Assembly: GCA_017591395.1 (NCBI GenBank)
Contig: WEDG01011587.1
Location: forward strand, 22,678 to 86,677
Direction: 5' to 3'
DNA: 64,000 nt
DNA from: Schistocephalus solidus
Taxonomy: Eukaryota; Platyhelminthes; Cestoda; Diphyllobothriidea; Diphyllobothriidae
The notes beneath the pieces are model-generated. The model searched no databases. It saw only the letters and a list, made by a program, of their open reading frames with translations, and was not told where the DNA came from. The first letter of the stretch is position 1. Each line of letters opens with the position of its first letter. The position numbers were made by a program, and so were the translations under genes. Below, in pieces: positions 12,516 to 23,321 of this stretch.

Positions 12516-12969
12516 TGCATGAGATAGGTCACACACGCACACTGTGGGTGTAGAAATATTTCTAAGTAACACACTGAACAAATCACGCAGAGGCGTACGG
12601 GAAAGCGTGACCCGTGGCGAGCAGCAGCAGAGGATGAGGAGGAAATTCGTTTTCGTGGAGTGCCGGGGTACACATTAAAGTTGGACCTGACGGAACGACC
12701 GGAGCTCGGTAGGACAGGAATCTCGCGTATCATCATGGCGGCCTTCACGGACCAGCGTAGGGAGCGACGATCGTTCTCGCCGGGGACAAGAGTGTTGCGC
12801 CACTGACGTCTGTAGGCGTGGAAGAGGGTGACGGGTCAGCACGTATACGCGTTCCACAGGCTCGGTTTCGTTTGACGGCGGGACAATACCCAGCACTTTC
12901 GTCATCACATCCATCGTGGTCGGCGTTCAGGCTGCGAGTCCGTGAGCGGAGGATGGACTTTCGTTTAGG
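12416..12969 (-). CDS. HYLS1: HYLS1-like gene, exon 4 (HYLS-1 box), with a frame break
   Basis: This exon carries the conserved C-terminal box of HYLS1, a centriole protein that binds SAS-4/CPAP and is needed for cilia. Reading minus from the CAG acceptor at 12970-12972, it gives PKRKSILRSRT and a basic stretch ending RIRAD. The box follows: FHAYRRQW, LVPGEN and LRWSVK. After it comes a NVYPGTPRKR segment resembling the conserved NxxVPTEKKR tail. The two halves are in different frames: one C seems missing on the minus strand (GGG at 12833-12835 on plus), leaving TGA before the PV of the DPV motif. The exon may stop at a GTACGC donor (12599) or read to a stop at 12416, inside an AT-rich repeat. 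Acceptor phase 0 matches exon 3. Confidence 0.7.
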
Positions 12970-13354
12970 CTGATTGGTTGGTTGGGCCGCGTTCTGCGGG
13001 CAAAAAGCGGTTGAAGAGTTCAGTTAGTGGAGCTGCGGGTTGATTCAAGGCCTCACTGCCATCAATGGGGTTGAAAAAAACTGATGACAATCGCTAAAAA
13101 GATCGTTTGGCAGAAAACTAGTTGGGTGTAGTGTATATATTATTGTCAGATTGTGCTCTAGTCATGTCAATATAGGAATCTCAGCTTCCTAAACAAGTCA
13201 GCAACAAAATTTCAGTACTCCATCGAGATGCCCGAAAAGCCCGCATGGTTTATAATATGCGAATTAGGAGCATGTAAGGGGATGGGAAAAAGGTACTCAC
13301 AGGCTATTGGTTACAGAAATCCGGATTTGGTAAGATAGCATTACGGTAAGTAAA

Positions 13355-13520
13355 TGTTAAACCTAACTCTAACCTTAGCCCTAACCTCAACACTAATCTT
13401 TAAGCTAACTCTACTTCTAAACCCAACCCTAGCCATACCTCTAAGTCCTAACCCTTAATACTAACCCTAACCATAAAATACGAACGTCAACCCCAAATCC
13501 CAATCCGGAACCCGAAATCG
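13355..13520. repeat. Degenerate TAACCC-type (telomere-like) tract
   Basis: Many interrupted CTAACC, CCCTAAC and AACCCTA units follow each other over about 165 bp. The flatworm telomere repeat is TTAGGG, whose complement is CCCTAA, so this could be an old interstitial telomere-like sequence or a minisatellite of similar composition. A second, longer tract lies at 28,630-28,920. Confidence 0.6.
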
Positions 13521-13764
13521 CATTATGCATACCAAAATCAAATAAGAAGGTGTGTTATACTGATAAAATCTTGGACCTACATATTCAATCCTTACCCAAT
13601 TCCTAACTTGCACATCAGTAAAACTATTGACGTTAAAGAGTTAAAGACGCGGACAAGGAGGGACATGGGATCAGCGTGGACATTTCAGGAGAAATAAACA
13701 TCAACTCGATCCAGACAGCCGAAAACTCATTTGCGTGAGTTCTGTCGAAAGGACTTATGACCAT

Positions 13765-14052
13765 CGGTGGATGGGCCCTCCCCAATCGGTTACATTACTC
13801 ACTCCTTCCGCTGTGCCTTGGGGCCTCGTCAGCAGCTGCAGAGCGGCTAGCGATAGAGGCATAATGACATGGCCGACATAGACAAGGGAGACTGGGTGAA
13901 CATTTCTGGCTTACAAGCCGTCATCAGCCAGCCAGCTAATCCCAGTTGTGCAGAAAACTGAGGTTCGAGACCACAGCTTGTTGGTTAGAAGTTCAACGCC
14001 CTAATCCACTGCGCCACGGAATCGTAATTTCATCGCATTCGATCAGGAATAT
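13765..14052 (-). mobile_element. tRNA-headed SINE, near full length
   Basis: On the minus strand the order is head (14,045-13,970), hammerhead-like middle (13,936-13,885) and tail (13,850-13,765). The core reads CTGATGA, stem II is GGCT/AGCC around TTGT, then GAAA. Stem I pairs GGCTGG with CCAGTC, using a G-U pair where other copies have A-U. Stem III is mutated. Confidence 0.75.
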
Positions 14053-14059
14053 TAGCAAG

Positions 14060-14490
14060 GCTAGATGGGCATCCACCGATCGGTTGTGCCGTTGTGCCTT
14101 GGGGACCAGTCTCGAGCCCCGTCAGAAAAAGCTATTGCAGTCTCCTTTGCCTTTGTTGGTAACGTCATTCTACAAACACCGTTAACCACTCTGTTGCTGC
14201 CGACGGGGCTTGAGGTTGAGACCCAAAACAGAATGGAACGAGTGGGTCCCCTAACCGATCGGTCAGCGCCCAACTACCCTTGCTAATAGTCCCGATCGAA
14301 ACAGACAAAACAACGAGCCCGTGACACAGTGTGTTAGAGCGTTGGAATTCTAACCAACAGGTTGCGGGTTCAAATCTCGGGTGGTGAACCATCGGGGGTT
14401 GGGTATGGTTGACAGATGACGGCTAATTAGCCCGAAATGGTCATTCCAGCCTCCCTGGTCTTTGTTGGCAATGGCACTATGGGTTTAAGC
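14060..14490 (+). mobile_element. SINE array: inverted tail plus head-to-tail copy
   Basis: A minus-oriented tail fragment at 14,060-14,125 abuts a plus-oriented array. The array has the end of one unit (14,126-14,285, GCAGTCTCC to the GATCGG tail) followed by a second head (14,311-14,385) and hammerhead-like middle (14,401-14,455). The two equivalent stem I return strands are about 308 bp apart, the SINE period seen elsewhere. The second core reads CAGATGA. Confidence 0.7.
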
Positions 14491-15026
14491 TTGCTTTGAG
14501 GCTTTAGTAGGGCCGAGCCAGTTTCGAAGACTTCTATCTCCTTAGTTCGGCAAAAAATTCCCCTGTAGTGATTGGGTTACGAAAGGATTGTTTTCAGTAC
14601 TTCATCACTGTGTCATCAGGACTTTACTTTGATGGCCTTCAAGATAAATGACCAAGTAATATTCTACTGCCCACCGGCTGCTCACCTGAATGAAAAAACA
14701 CAGAACGAAGTGGTTAACAAGGGTCTAACGAAATAATCGAACGGAACACTCGTGTTCCTCGTTCTTTTTAATGTGGCATCGATCAAAAGAAGGAGCGGCG
14801 TAAGTTTAACGCCAGGTCCTCGATTATGAACTCCGATAATGTGGCATTTTGGGTAGTAGACCGCCAAATTTATCAAAAGAGATAATTAGGGATTCAAATG
14901 TGCTGCCTGCTTTCTCCTCTGCGCTCCTTACTAGAGTGCACATGGACGACGGGCGAGGACCCAATGAAGTTTCGGGTATATAGCGCTACTGAATTATATA
15001 AGTAACCACATTATACATACATTTAC

Positions 15027-15394
15027 ATGTCGGGAGCAGGTGGGCAGATGGTTCGACGTGGACCGGCGATGTGTCTTGCGAGCTCTGCGCTTATCGCCCA
15101 CCGCGAGGGCTAGTTGCTCCCGAGGTATGAGGGGTGGTGCCAGGTGGCCGGCGGCACCATCAACCGGGATGCGTCTTGAGCCCGCAGTATCGTCCGAGGC
15201 CATACGGTAGGGAACAAAGAGCCCATTCAATTTTTTCTTCAACTTCTTCGGATCAGGCAGAGTTTTGGAGACCCGTGTTTTGTAGGCCGAAGGTAGATCT
15301 AAATACTGAACACCATTGGGTCGTGGGTAACTCCGATGCTGCCGTGCCTGGTCCGCCTCCACTCGGGCGGACTTATTGCCAGTTTCCACTTCAT
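15027..15394 (-). CDS. HYLS1: HYLS1-like gene, probable exon 3
   Basis: An open frame of about 122 codons with GC-rich third positions lies between a CAG acceptor (15395-15397) and a GTAAAT donor (15026-15021) on the minus strand. It encodes a hydrophilic, basic segment with SKTLPDPKKLKKKLNG and GDKRRARKTHRRS; I know no domain for it. Assignment rests on position and strand between the HYLS1 end exons and on phase: it enters at phase 1, matching exon 2, and leaves at phase 0, matching exon 4. An alternative acceptor at 15420 would lengthen it but break the phase with exon 2. It could belong to another gene. Confidence 0.5.
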
Positions 15395-15642
15395 CTGGTG
15401 TGGTTTGCACATGAGGAGGCTAGTTTTCCATAAAGGTGGTGAAAAGTAATAATTCATAATGGAAAGCTCCCGAAATTTTCAAATAACTGTCAAGACTCAA
15501 TAATACCCCAACCTCTCGGGGACCATTGTCTGTTCAATTACAAACCTAAGAGAAGCATGTACACGGTCATACAATTCGATCGCTAACGGTACTCACTCTT
15601 CCCATTATAGAGAGAAGAACATTACCGACATACTGTTGGGCA

Positions 15643-15715
15643 TGGCTGGCTGATGAAGGCTAATATGCCAGAAGTGGCCATTCCAGTCACCCTCTATCTT
15701 CTTCTGAAACCAGCT
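15643..15715 (+). mobile_element. SINE fragment (hammerhead-like middle)
   Basis: Only the middle of the SINE is present. It has CTGATGA, a GGCT...TGCC stem II, GAAG in place of GAAA, a GGCC palindrome and the CCAGTC strand of stem I. The GAAG change would be expected to inactivate a hammerhead. Confidence 0.6.
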
Positions 15716-16234
15716 TCCCTCACTCGATTAACGGTGTGTCGTAGGCGGAAAATGAATTAACATGTCACAACAAACCGATATAAATCAATTGTAAATCTAT
15801 CACCGAGAATCCGTACGACAAAGAAAGTGTCTTTTCCAAAGGTCGGAAATGCAATCTTTCCGACTCCAACTATCTGGATCCTCTTTCAAGCTTGTAATAC
15901 ATCATATAAACATCGAAACTCACGGAAGAACAGTTGACCATCCGAAGCAGTATTATACACGCCTTAAAAGAACGGAAGCATTTTTCACTACCATCACAGG
16001 AAGAGAGGAAAGATTTAAATGGTCTCAAATCTGGCAAAACCATTATTCTCCCCGCGGACAAAGGAGACCCGACTGCGATTTTGAACAGACTATCATGAGA
16101 AGATGCTCACATTGTAAGAAGATATAACTACCTACGAACCACGCTCTATGGATCCTAACAAGATGCAGAATTAATATATTGGTTTGATGGGAGGATTTGA
16201 GGCATATCAAGCCTTTTACTAACGAATGCTACAT

Positions 16235-17610
16235 GTTCAATCTTTCATATTGAAGGGAAACATGCAGGATTTGGGAATACATTTCCTATTCTATTTAATA
16301 TCACAGAGCAAAGTCCACAGTTTTTGTGCATTGGGCTATAAAACAACATCAATATAAGAAATAAAGGTTTCAAATAAATCTCTTATGCAACCGAAAATTT
16401 AGATCTTAGTTCAACGAAAATCAGGTAAAGGCAAGTGGAGGGAATTGCATTCTTTTCCAGAAACAAGAAAATAATTCAGCTTTAAAAAAAGTATTTTGTG
16501 CAAAATGCTGACGTTTTTGCCACAAAACGCAGGAATAAATTTGTTTAATGGTATTTTTGTTTTACTGCGGCGAAAATGAAGACCATTAACAAAATACATA
16601 TAAGATATTATGGAGATGGACTACAGAACCACCTATGTTAAATAGGAAGTATGCGATAGGATATTTTTGCAAAATATAGTCTCCCCTAATCCGGAATACA
16701 GAAACGCAATGGAGGAAGATGAGACATTTTCGCAAAATCTTCGTATATATTCGGATTCTCTGTTGTGTATTTTCAGTCCTAGAGCGGGGCATTCAAATAA
16801 ACAAATTTAGCAAAAAACGCTCCACTATGCAATGCAAAGTGAGTTCTGTCATTTTCAGCCGAATCTGAAACACATATTTTCAGGGAAGCCACAAAACCGA
16901 AAAAACTTCCACATTTTCACCTTGACTTAACCATGGAAAAAGGTAAAGTCCGCGTAGATTTGTCAGTAAAGATCTAATTAAAGCTCTTTTTAGGGAAAAA
17001 GCCTATTATGAAATGTTTTTTTAAAATTGATCTTAGGCATATAAGTTGCCCACTTTTGTTGTGGACGTTCATTTTGCTCGGTAATGAGTTTTCATGTTTG
17101 GGTGAATCTACAAATATGACGCAAACGACCATAAGAAGGAAAATCCAAAAGCTCACTAATCCGATAAATGCTTTTAGAACATTCTTATTTTGAAGATTTC
17201 TATAAAAACAGAACAGGGTCTAATTTTTTGCCAATCTATTTTAAACAAGAAAATCATGAAATATTCACGGGGTTTTCAAGGACCATCTTAAAACTAATTA
17301 CAAATCAATACCACAACAATCAATAAAGAAATTTAATGAAAAAATAGTTCACTTAATATCAAAAAAATAGTGTGCGTACGCTATCACCTGATAATTCTAT
17401 TTAAATTTATTCATTGAATTTACAGGACTTTTTCAATTTTTCAGCATTCACCAATTTTTTAAAAAATGAGTAATTTCTCAACCAAATAATATAACTTTTA
17501 ACATTAAGGTAAGAATTAGCTTAAGATTGTTCATTAGTATTTCAAAGCTTTTTTATATGTGTCGATGCCAGTTTGCGAGTGATTATCGATCTTACGTAAA
17601 TTTTAGCCCT
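16235..17610. repeat. AT-rich dispersed repeat, copy B
   Basis: Second copy of the element at 11,385-12,515. It shares the TTTCAAATAAATCT segment (near 16,368), the GTTGTGGACGTTCATTTTGC region (near 17,058), AATATGACGCAAACG (near 17,113) and TTTGCGAGTGATTA (near 17,572). The two copies are diverged but collinear over more than 1 kb. Confidence 0.65.
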
Positions 17611-17629
17611 TTGAATCTGTTAGGGCACT

Positions 17630-17630
<1 letters not shown>

Positions 17631-17720
<90 letters not shown>
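17631..17720. repeat. TA dinucleotide microsatellite
   Basis: About 90 bp of nearly pure TA, interrupted by a GT. It forms the left edge of the inverted-repeat element that follows. Confidence 0.95.
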
Positions 17721-17723
<3 letters not shown>

Positions 17724-18183
17724 GAACAGAAAAATGCTCTTCGGGAAATGGAGTTTTACTCGTAAATTTTCAAGTTGGTGACACCTTTTGGCTTTTAATC
17801 TCACTTTTCGCCAACCCCACCTCACACATGGTGAACCGCAATTAAACATTCCGACACCTCCAACCGACGCAGTGACCCCTAAATCCAACCCGGAACCATG
17901 ATCGATGATCTAGCCGGCCGTAGTTACTCGCCGCCCACCTCCCCTCCCAAACAAGCCAATGTAATTGTTCTCTCCTCACCCCCCCCCCCGTCCCAAAAAC
18001 ATGCCCCGATTATTGGTCCACCCACCACCCACTCACACCAGCTGTTTGCTTGTCACCATCTGTCCTGTCGCGCCACTTCACTTTCTCCTCTGTTCATTTC
18101 GTCTGACGACGGGTTGGTGTCACCAACTTGAAAATTTACGAGTAAAACTCCATTTCCCGAAGAGCATTTTTCTGTTCATTATA
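17718..18183. mobile_element. Short element with perfect 68-bp terminal inverted repeats
   Basis: The arms 17718-17785 and 18116-18183 are exact reverse complements by eye and enclose 330 bp. The outer ends are TATAATGAACAG and CTGTTCATTATA. The left end adjoins a TA tract, so a TA target duplication cannot be told from the flank. The interior is C-rich with no convincing coding frame. It fits a non-autonomous DNA transposon (MITE) inserted in TA-rich DNA, but a palindromic duplication is also possible. Confidence 0.65.
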
Positions 18184-18238
18184 CTATCTCGGGATGCAAA
18201 CAACCTCTGTTATTCAATATATATATATATATATATAT

Positions 18239-18345
18239 GATAGTGTGGGGCTCACCGATCTGCTTAAGGAACATGTATGTTCCGTTGTGCCCTGGAGCTC
18301 AGACTAGAGCCCTCGTAGGCAGTCGCATAGCAACATGTAGCATAT
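18239..18345 (-). mobile_element. SINE tail fragment (second subfamily)
   Basis: Read on minus this is the tail half of the SINE: GCTATGCGAC, GAGGGCTCTAGTCTGAGC, a TTCCTTAAGCAGATCGG end. TA tracts lie on both sides (18,216-18,238 and 18,358-18,390). The same tail type occurs at 60.4-60.7 kb and starts at the right window edge. Confidence 0.7.
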
Positions 18346-18355
18346 GTTGATATAT

Positions 18356-18391
<36 letters not shown>

Positions 18392-19169
18392 TGTTGGAAG
18401 GTAGCCATTTGCACACTACAAGATAGAGCAAATATCTCATGTGAACTGAAATTTGAGGATGTGATTATATTAGAAAACGCATTTTACATCCTCTACGGCT
18501 TTAAGAAGATAACTTACCAAAGCCAAATTGTGCTGAAATTTCACTTTTTGATCCGACTTGATTGAGTAAACTCGAGGTCCCGCTGGGAGACTACCATCTG
18601 CAAAAAAAGATAGAACAGGCGGAGAAATGCGAGATATTTCTTCTTATTTAGTCAGTTCTGGTGCGGAGAAAACCCAAACCGGAGAGTATTTGTATCAAAC
18701 TTGAGGAAGAGTCAGCACGTCTGACAGTCACCTGAGATAAGGAACCTTTTTGTTCGGTCAGCAACCATGCCCGAAAAATCCCTTTTACTTGGATTCGAAA
18801 TTCGAGTCTTCAGATTTACTTTTACTGTGGGAGGTTTTTTCCCTGGTTGATATTTTCGCTAGTCTTGACGGCTAAAGCGAACACAATTCATTTCAGTACT
18901 TTGAGATTCTGCGCATTCATGTCTTCTGTTGGCTGCCATCTACTTTGACCACACGACCTACACGGCTTTGACGTGCTTCACAGAGAGTCAAAGCTTCTCG
19001 AAATAAATAGTCTCCTTCCTGCAACCTAAACACCACACTTTTTCGAATCATCAGTCAAGTTTGCACGAAGGAGTCTTCATCCTGGGGCGACGTCGTTGGA
19101 ACACTTGAGATTCGTGGTAAATATGCCCTGTCGATTCTAGACATTGTAAAGGGCTGGGTGGGAGACTTA

Positions 19170-19530
19170 CAAAATGTTCTGGTTGATGACGCCTAATGAG
19201 CCGAAATTGGCCATTTCAGTCTACCTTGTCTATGTCAGCAGTGCCATTCTGCCTATGATACTACCCCGGTGGGTGGATGCGAGCGGGGCTCGAGAGTGAG
19301 CCCCAAGGCAGAACGGAACGAGTAAGTTCCTTTAACAATCGGTGAGCGTTCTTCAACGAATGCAAGTCAATATTTCCGATCTAAACTGGCAAGACAACGA
19401 GCCCGTGGCTCAATGGTTAGGGCATTGGATTTCTGATCAAAAGGTTGTGGGTGCGAGCCTCTGGTGGTGCACCATTTGGAGTTGGGTTTGATTGGCTGAT
19501 GAGAGCTAATGGGCCAGAAATGGCTACTAT
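19170..19530 (+). mobile_element. SINE dimer, both ends truncated
   Basis: The first unit begins inside the hammerhead-like middle (TTGATGACG at 19,182) and runs through its tail to 19,352. The second unit begins with the linker and head (19,370-19,465) and breaks off after its middle (CTGATGA near 19,495). Equivalent points are about 306 bp apart. The head has an A-box TGGCTCAATGG and a degraded B-box. Confidence 0.75.
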
Positions 19531-20539
19531 AGTAGATGTGCAGATGAGGCCGCAAAATCATCGGACCTTGTTGAGCAGTACCATCAGGGAAGTATGCACT
19601 CACTCGATTCTTAGAATATGCGGGTATGGGTTCCTGTAGGACGAGATTAAACATTCGCCGGAGCTTCTAGAGTCTTCCAAAAAGATTTTATATAAGCTGA
19701 ACCAACGCGACTGAAATGTATGCGCTTGTGAAGGGATGAGTCTAAGATTGTGCGGCTGGTCAACTGGGATCCCGAAACACTCAGGGAGCACATTGCTTCA
19801 GGAATAATAGTTCAGGAGGATGGCCCCAGGTACTACAGATCTGTAGGTACTCCTAAAGTACGATAGGACAGCACTGTTCAACTTTTTACCCAGATGTTTG
19901 ATATTGTGCAGAGATGCCGGATTGCTGCTAAAATGTCGGTACTAGAGAGCAACGTATTGTCTCTTCCACGACTTCAGTTGCCTGGTTCTACCCTTATTGG
20001 ACCCTCAATCGCGACAATGTTGCGTCGTGCAGCCACAGAAAGTAATCGATGAAGGAATTATTTGTGCTTGTAGGTAGAACCTGTACTTGAAGTCTGGTGT
20101 CACACATTTCCAGGTGAAGTAAACACGAATTACCGTCAGACTTGTACGTGTGAATATTTAATAATTTTAAAAAAATCAACCCAAAAATTGGACCATACTG
20201 GTGAGAATCAAAATTTAAGGGGGAAGGGGGGCATAACAGATGAGAGAGCGTTCGCTGAAATGTTTCTTGTCTGTCCAGCGTTTCAAAGGACAATTTTTGG
20301 CTGCCCGAAATTAGGAATTTGTAGATCGAGCGTAGCATTCATATTATGAGTTCCTATGCCGACGTGGAAAAAGTATTCTTGGTCTCGCGACGAAAATACA
20401 GCTTAGGAGAAGTTAATTACCTTGAATAAACTAGTTGCCAGCTACAGAGTGGAACGAGCACCAACTGGTGATGATCGGGTTAAACTCAAGGTGGCAGTTA
20501 GTACAGTCAGTTATAGATCTCATGCAAAGTTAATCAAAC

Positions 20540-21480
20540 TTTCAGCATGGGTTTTAGATTAGGAAGTATGACTTCCGTAGAATTGTAATATTTATCATCG
20601 TGAACCATAATACCAAGGTATTTCAGAACCAACAGGATACCGAATTTTTTAAACGAACATTTTCTACGGCCTCCCGAAAAAACTCATACGAAAAAAATGG
20701 TTACGTAAGTAGCGTGCATTTTTCCTGTAGATTTTCGATGCCCTTACAAATTACAGTATATTTTATAGAAAACAAAGGCGAAAATATTTTTTATTGCACT
20801 CTTCGGATATTAAATCAGATCTTCAAATTTTGACCTCAACGAAAGAGTATGTTTAGGTTTTAGAAAGGTTTTCCGATTTCCGAATAATTTTGCGCTCGAT
20901 CTGTTCTTGCATTTGCGTTTAGGCTTTTCAATCTACAAGTTAGATGCCTTCCGTAGGAGAAATTTCACACATTCCTGTATGTCACTAATAAGAGAGCCTA
21001 TAAGAAGCATAGAATTATGCAATGGATGTGGTCTGTACCATGTACTTCGTGAGGGGCAATAATAAACTGAAAGATATGATGCGAGTTGAATGGACATCGT
21101 AAAGTCTTTAAAAATGTCACAATTAACAACTTTATAAAACCAAACGACAGTCTTCCTTCGATAAAAAAATCAAGAAAGCATTATTTGATATCAAATGAGC
21201 ACAATAAAGAATATTTTCGCTTATGTTTTCCGTAAAATATATTTCAATTTGTAACAATATCAACAATCTATGGAAAAAAGCAGATTACCTAATTAGTCAT
21301 TTTTGACGAGTGAGGTTTTTTCAGGAGGCCGAAAAAACGTCCAAAAACCGGCAACCCGACATGTCTGAAATATTTTTTGGAATTATGCTCCAAGATTATA
21401 AATATTATAATCCCACCGAAGTAATCATTCATAATCTAAAACGCACACTGAAATTTTACTTACGATTGGATGAGATAATT
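20540..21480. repeat. AT-rich dispersed repeat family 2, copy 1
   Basis: Collinear with 41,690-42,560 and 48,050-48,860. All share a TATTTTATAGAAAACA-like segment followed by GAAAATATT, a CCGAATAATTTTG-like segment and TGCAATGGATGTGGTC-like or TGCAATTGATGTAGACC-like segments. No coding capacity was seen. Confidence 0.6.
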
Positions 21481-21777
21481 CACTGACTGTATATGCTGCT
21501 ACCTATGTGTTTAGTTTCGCAAAAGATAATTGCAAAAGGAAGCTACTCAGACGACCGTTCAAACGATAGTCAAGTTGGTAAGTCTGAGGCTTGTGTGGGT
21601 TTACGCAATCACGTAAGTAGCTCGGAGGGTCAAGTAAAACCTGTGGATGACAGACAGCGGCCCAATCCGCAGAGTCACTCACCGCCAGCAAAAGTATTAA
21701 CATGCGGACGCTAAAATGGAGTCAACAGGCGAAAATGCAATTTGAAAAGGCAGACGGCCAGTCAACAAAGGTCTCTC

Positions 21778-22245
21778 TCCTTATTACTACCACCGTCACT
21801 ATTATTACTGCTCCTACTACTAAATTCTATTAGTACTACTAGCACCACGATCACCGTTACTACTACTGCCGCTACCAATGCCATTACTATTTCTATTACT
21901 AACTGCTGCTGCTACTACTACTACTACTACAACTACTACCAATACTACTACTACCACTACCACCACTACTAATAACACCACTCCCCCTACTACTACTACT
22001 ACTTATACTATTATTACTAATACTACTACTACTAATACTACTGCTATTACTACTACTAATACTACTACTACCACCAATACTACGACTACCACTACCACCA
22101 CTACTAATAACACCACTCCCCCTACTACTACTACTTATACTATTATTACTAATACTACTACTACTACGACTGCTATTACTACTAAAAATACTACTACTAC
22201 TGCTAATACTGCGAATACGACTACTACTAATAATACTAGCATCCT
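21778..22245. repeat. TAC/ACT trinucleotide microsatellite
   Basis: About 470 bp of imperfect TAC, ACC and AAT trinucleotides. A 120-bp segment with ACTCCCCCTACTACTACT is repeated within it. The long poly-Thr open frame is a by-product. No SINE flank was recognised at this tract, unlike the tracts at 27.7 and 32.0 kb. Confidence 0.9.
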
Positions 22246-22365
22246 TACCCTACATGAACATGGTAATTCCTAGTAAAATCCTCAAACACCATTTAATAAG
22301 GAAATTCACACTACGTTTAATTAACTACCACCTAATCGATGGAAGTGGTGGGGGGGGCAACCAAC

Positions 22366-22912
22366 CTTCGCGGGGGCTCGGAGGAGCAGAAACGGGGGAA
22401 AGGTCGTGAGAGCACAGGGTAGAGGTGCTACCGCTAAGAAGCTGATAACTCTCAAGAACCGCCTGTTCGTCCTTCTCCTCAAAGTTCACCGATTGGGCTT
22501 CTTCGGCGTCCTTTTCCTCACCCTCCTCCTCCTCCTCATCATCATCATCCTGCATGTAAATAGTTTCCGAGAGAAGGTCGTTGAGGCTCTCGTCCACAGC
22601 TGCGGTAGAAGACTGGCTTGACCAGCTCTGATAGTCCAAGCGTGACTCCAAACTCTCTACCGAGGCAGACTGCAGAGGTGGGTGGAATTTAAATTTCCGT
22701 TGACCGTCAGGATGTCCCGCTTCTGCGTGCTGCTGTTGATGATGACTATGACACCGTTGATCGCGAACAGGACAACTGCCCTCGTGCGGAGTGGAGTTAC
22801 GGGAGGAGGGAAAGTCGCCCTCAGCATCGGGCCGAGTACTCGATCGGTGTTGGTGACAGCTGCTCCGGTTGGTGTTGGACGAATTTTGGTTGTAGGTTTC
22901 TATGTCGGTGGA
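22366..22912 (-). CDS. HYLS1: HYLS1-like gene, probable exon 2
   Basis: A minus-strand frame of about 182 codons starts after a TTTTACTTGTAG acceptor and can leave at GAAG/GTTGGT (22366/22365). The predicted segment is hydrophilic, His- and Ser-rich, with QSWSSQSSTAAVDESLNDLL and a run of Asp/Glu near 22,500-22,560, then SPVSAPPSPRE. I do not recognise a domain. It is assigned to HYLS1 by strand, position and phase (0 in, 1 out). If the weak donor is not used, the frame runs on to a stop at 22325 and could be the 3' exon of a different gene. Confidence 0.5.
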
Positions 22913-23321
22913 CTACAAGTAAAATAGACGGATGACGCGTACTACCAAATAGTTGAGCAAATTACCTGGGGTAATAGTACGCATTTTCGAAAAAGAAATG
23001 AGACAATGTTATGCAGCCGAAGTTTTGAAGGAAAACAACCTCAGAGGGAGTCTTCATGCGACGGCACAGTCCAGATAAATGTAGTTTTTACTGTCACCTG
23101 TGAGTATTATTGGTTACGACGGTTTCTGTGCGGGTTGTACGCTTCTGTGCCGGTGGACTACAGGCAAAATATGTGCATTATATGTACTTCAAAATACTTG
23201 GTCAAACTTCTTGGATCGAAACTACGCGTTCTTGCACATAAAAAGGACGAGCTTCGTAAGACGATGTTATATCATGGCCTGCAAATGCATTCATAGTGGT
23301 AAGCGTCAGAGCCATTACCTA

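Larger units (their letters stand above)
12970..15026. other. HYLS1 intron 3 with degenerate TAACCC tract and SINEs
   Basis: The intron runs between a GTAAAT donor at 15026 and a CAG acceptor at 12970-12972 (minus strand). It holds a degenerate CTAACC/TAACCCT tract at 13,355-13,520, a SINE cluster at 13,765-14,490 and otherwise unassigned DNA. Confidence 0.5.
15395..22365. other. HYLS1 intron 2, repeat-rich
   Basis: About 7 kb between exons 2 and 3. It contains a SINE fragment (15,643-15,715), an AT-rich repeat (16,235-17,610), an inverted-repeat element with TA tracts (17,631-18,238), a SINE tail (18,239-18,345), a SINE dimer (19,170-19,530), another AT-rich repeat (20,540-21,480) and a TAC microsatellite (21,778-22,245). 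The remaining pieces, such as 18,400-19,160 and 19,540-20,540, show nothing I can name. Confidence 0.5.

Noticed and set aside
12675..12914. Minus-strand frame with TEPVERVY as the true HYLS1 reading
   Set aside because: It resembles the DPVxRY motif by chance, but the FHAYRRQW...PGE...LRWSVK box lies in another frame, so this frame does not continue into it.
14994..15410. Plus-strand frame 15,134-15,433 as a gene
   Set aside because: The minus-strand frame has better codon pattern and splice sites consistent with HYLS1 exon 3.
22325..22651. Short minus-strand frame starting at an internal Leu codon as a complete gene
   Set aside because: The frame is open well upstream to a splice acceptor at 22,913, so it is part of a longer exon.
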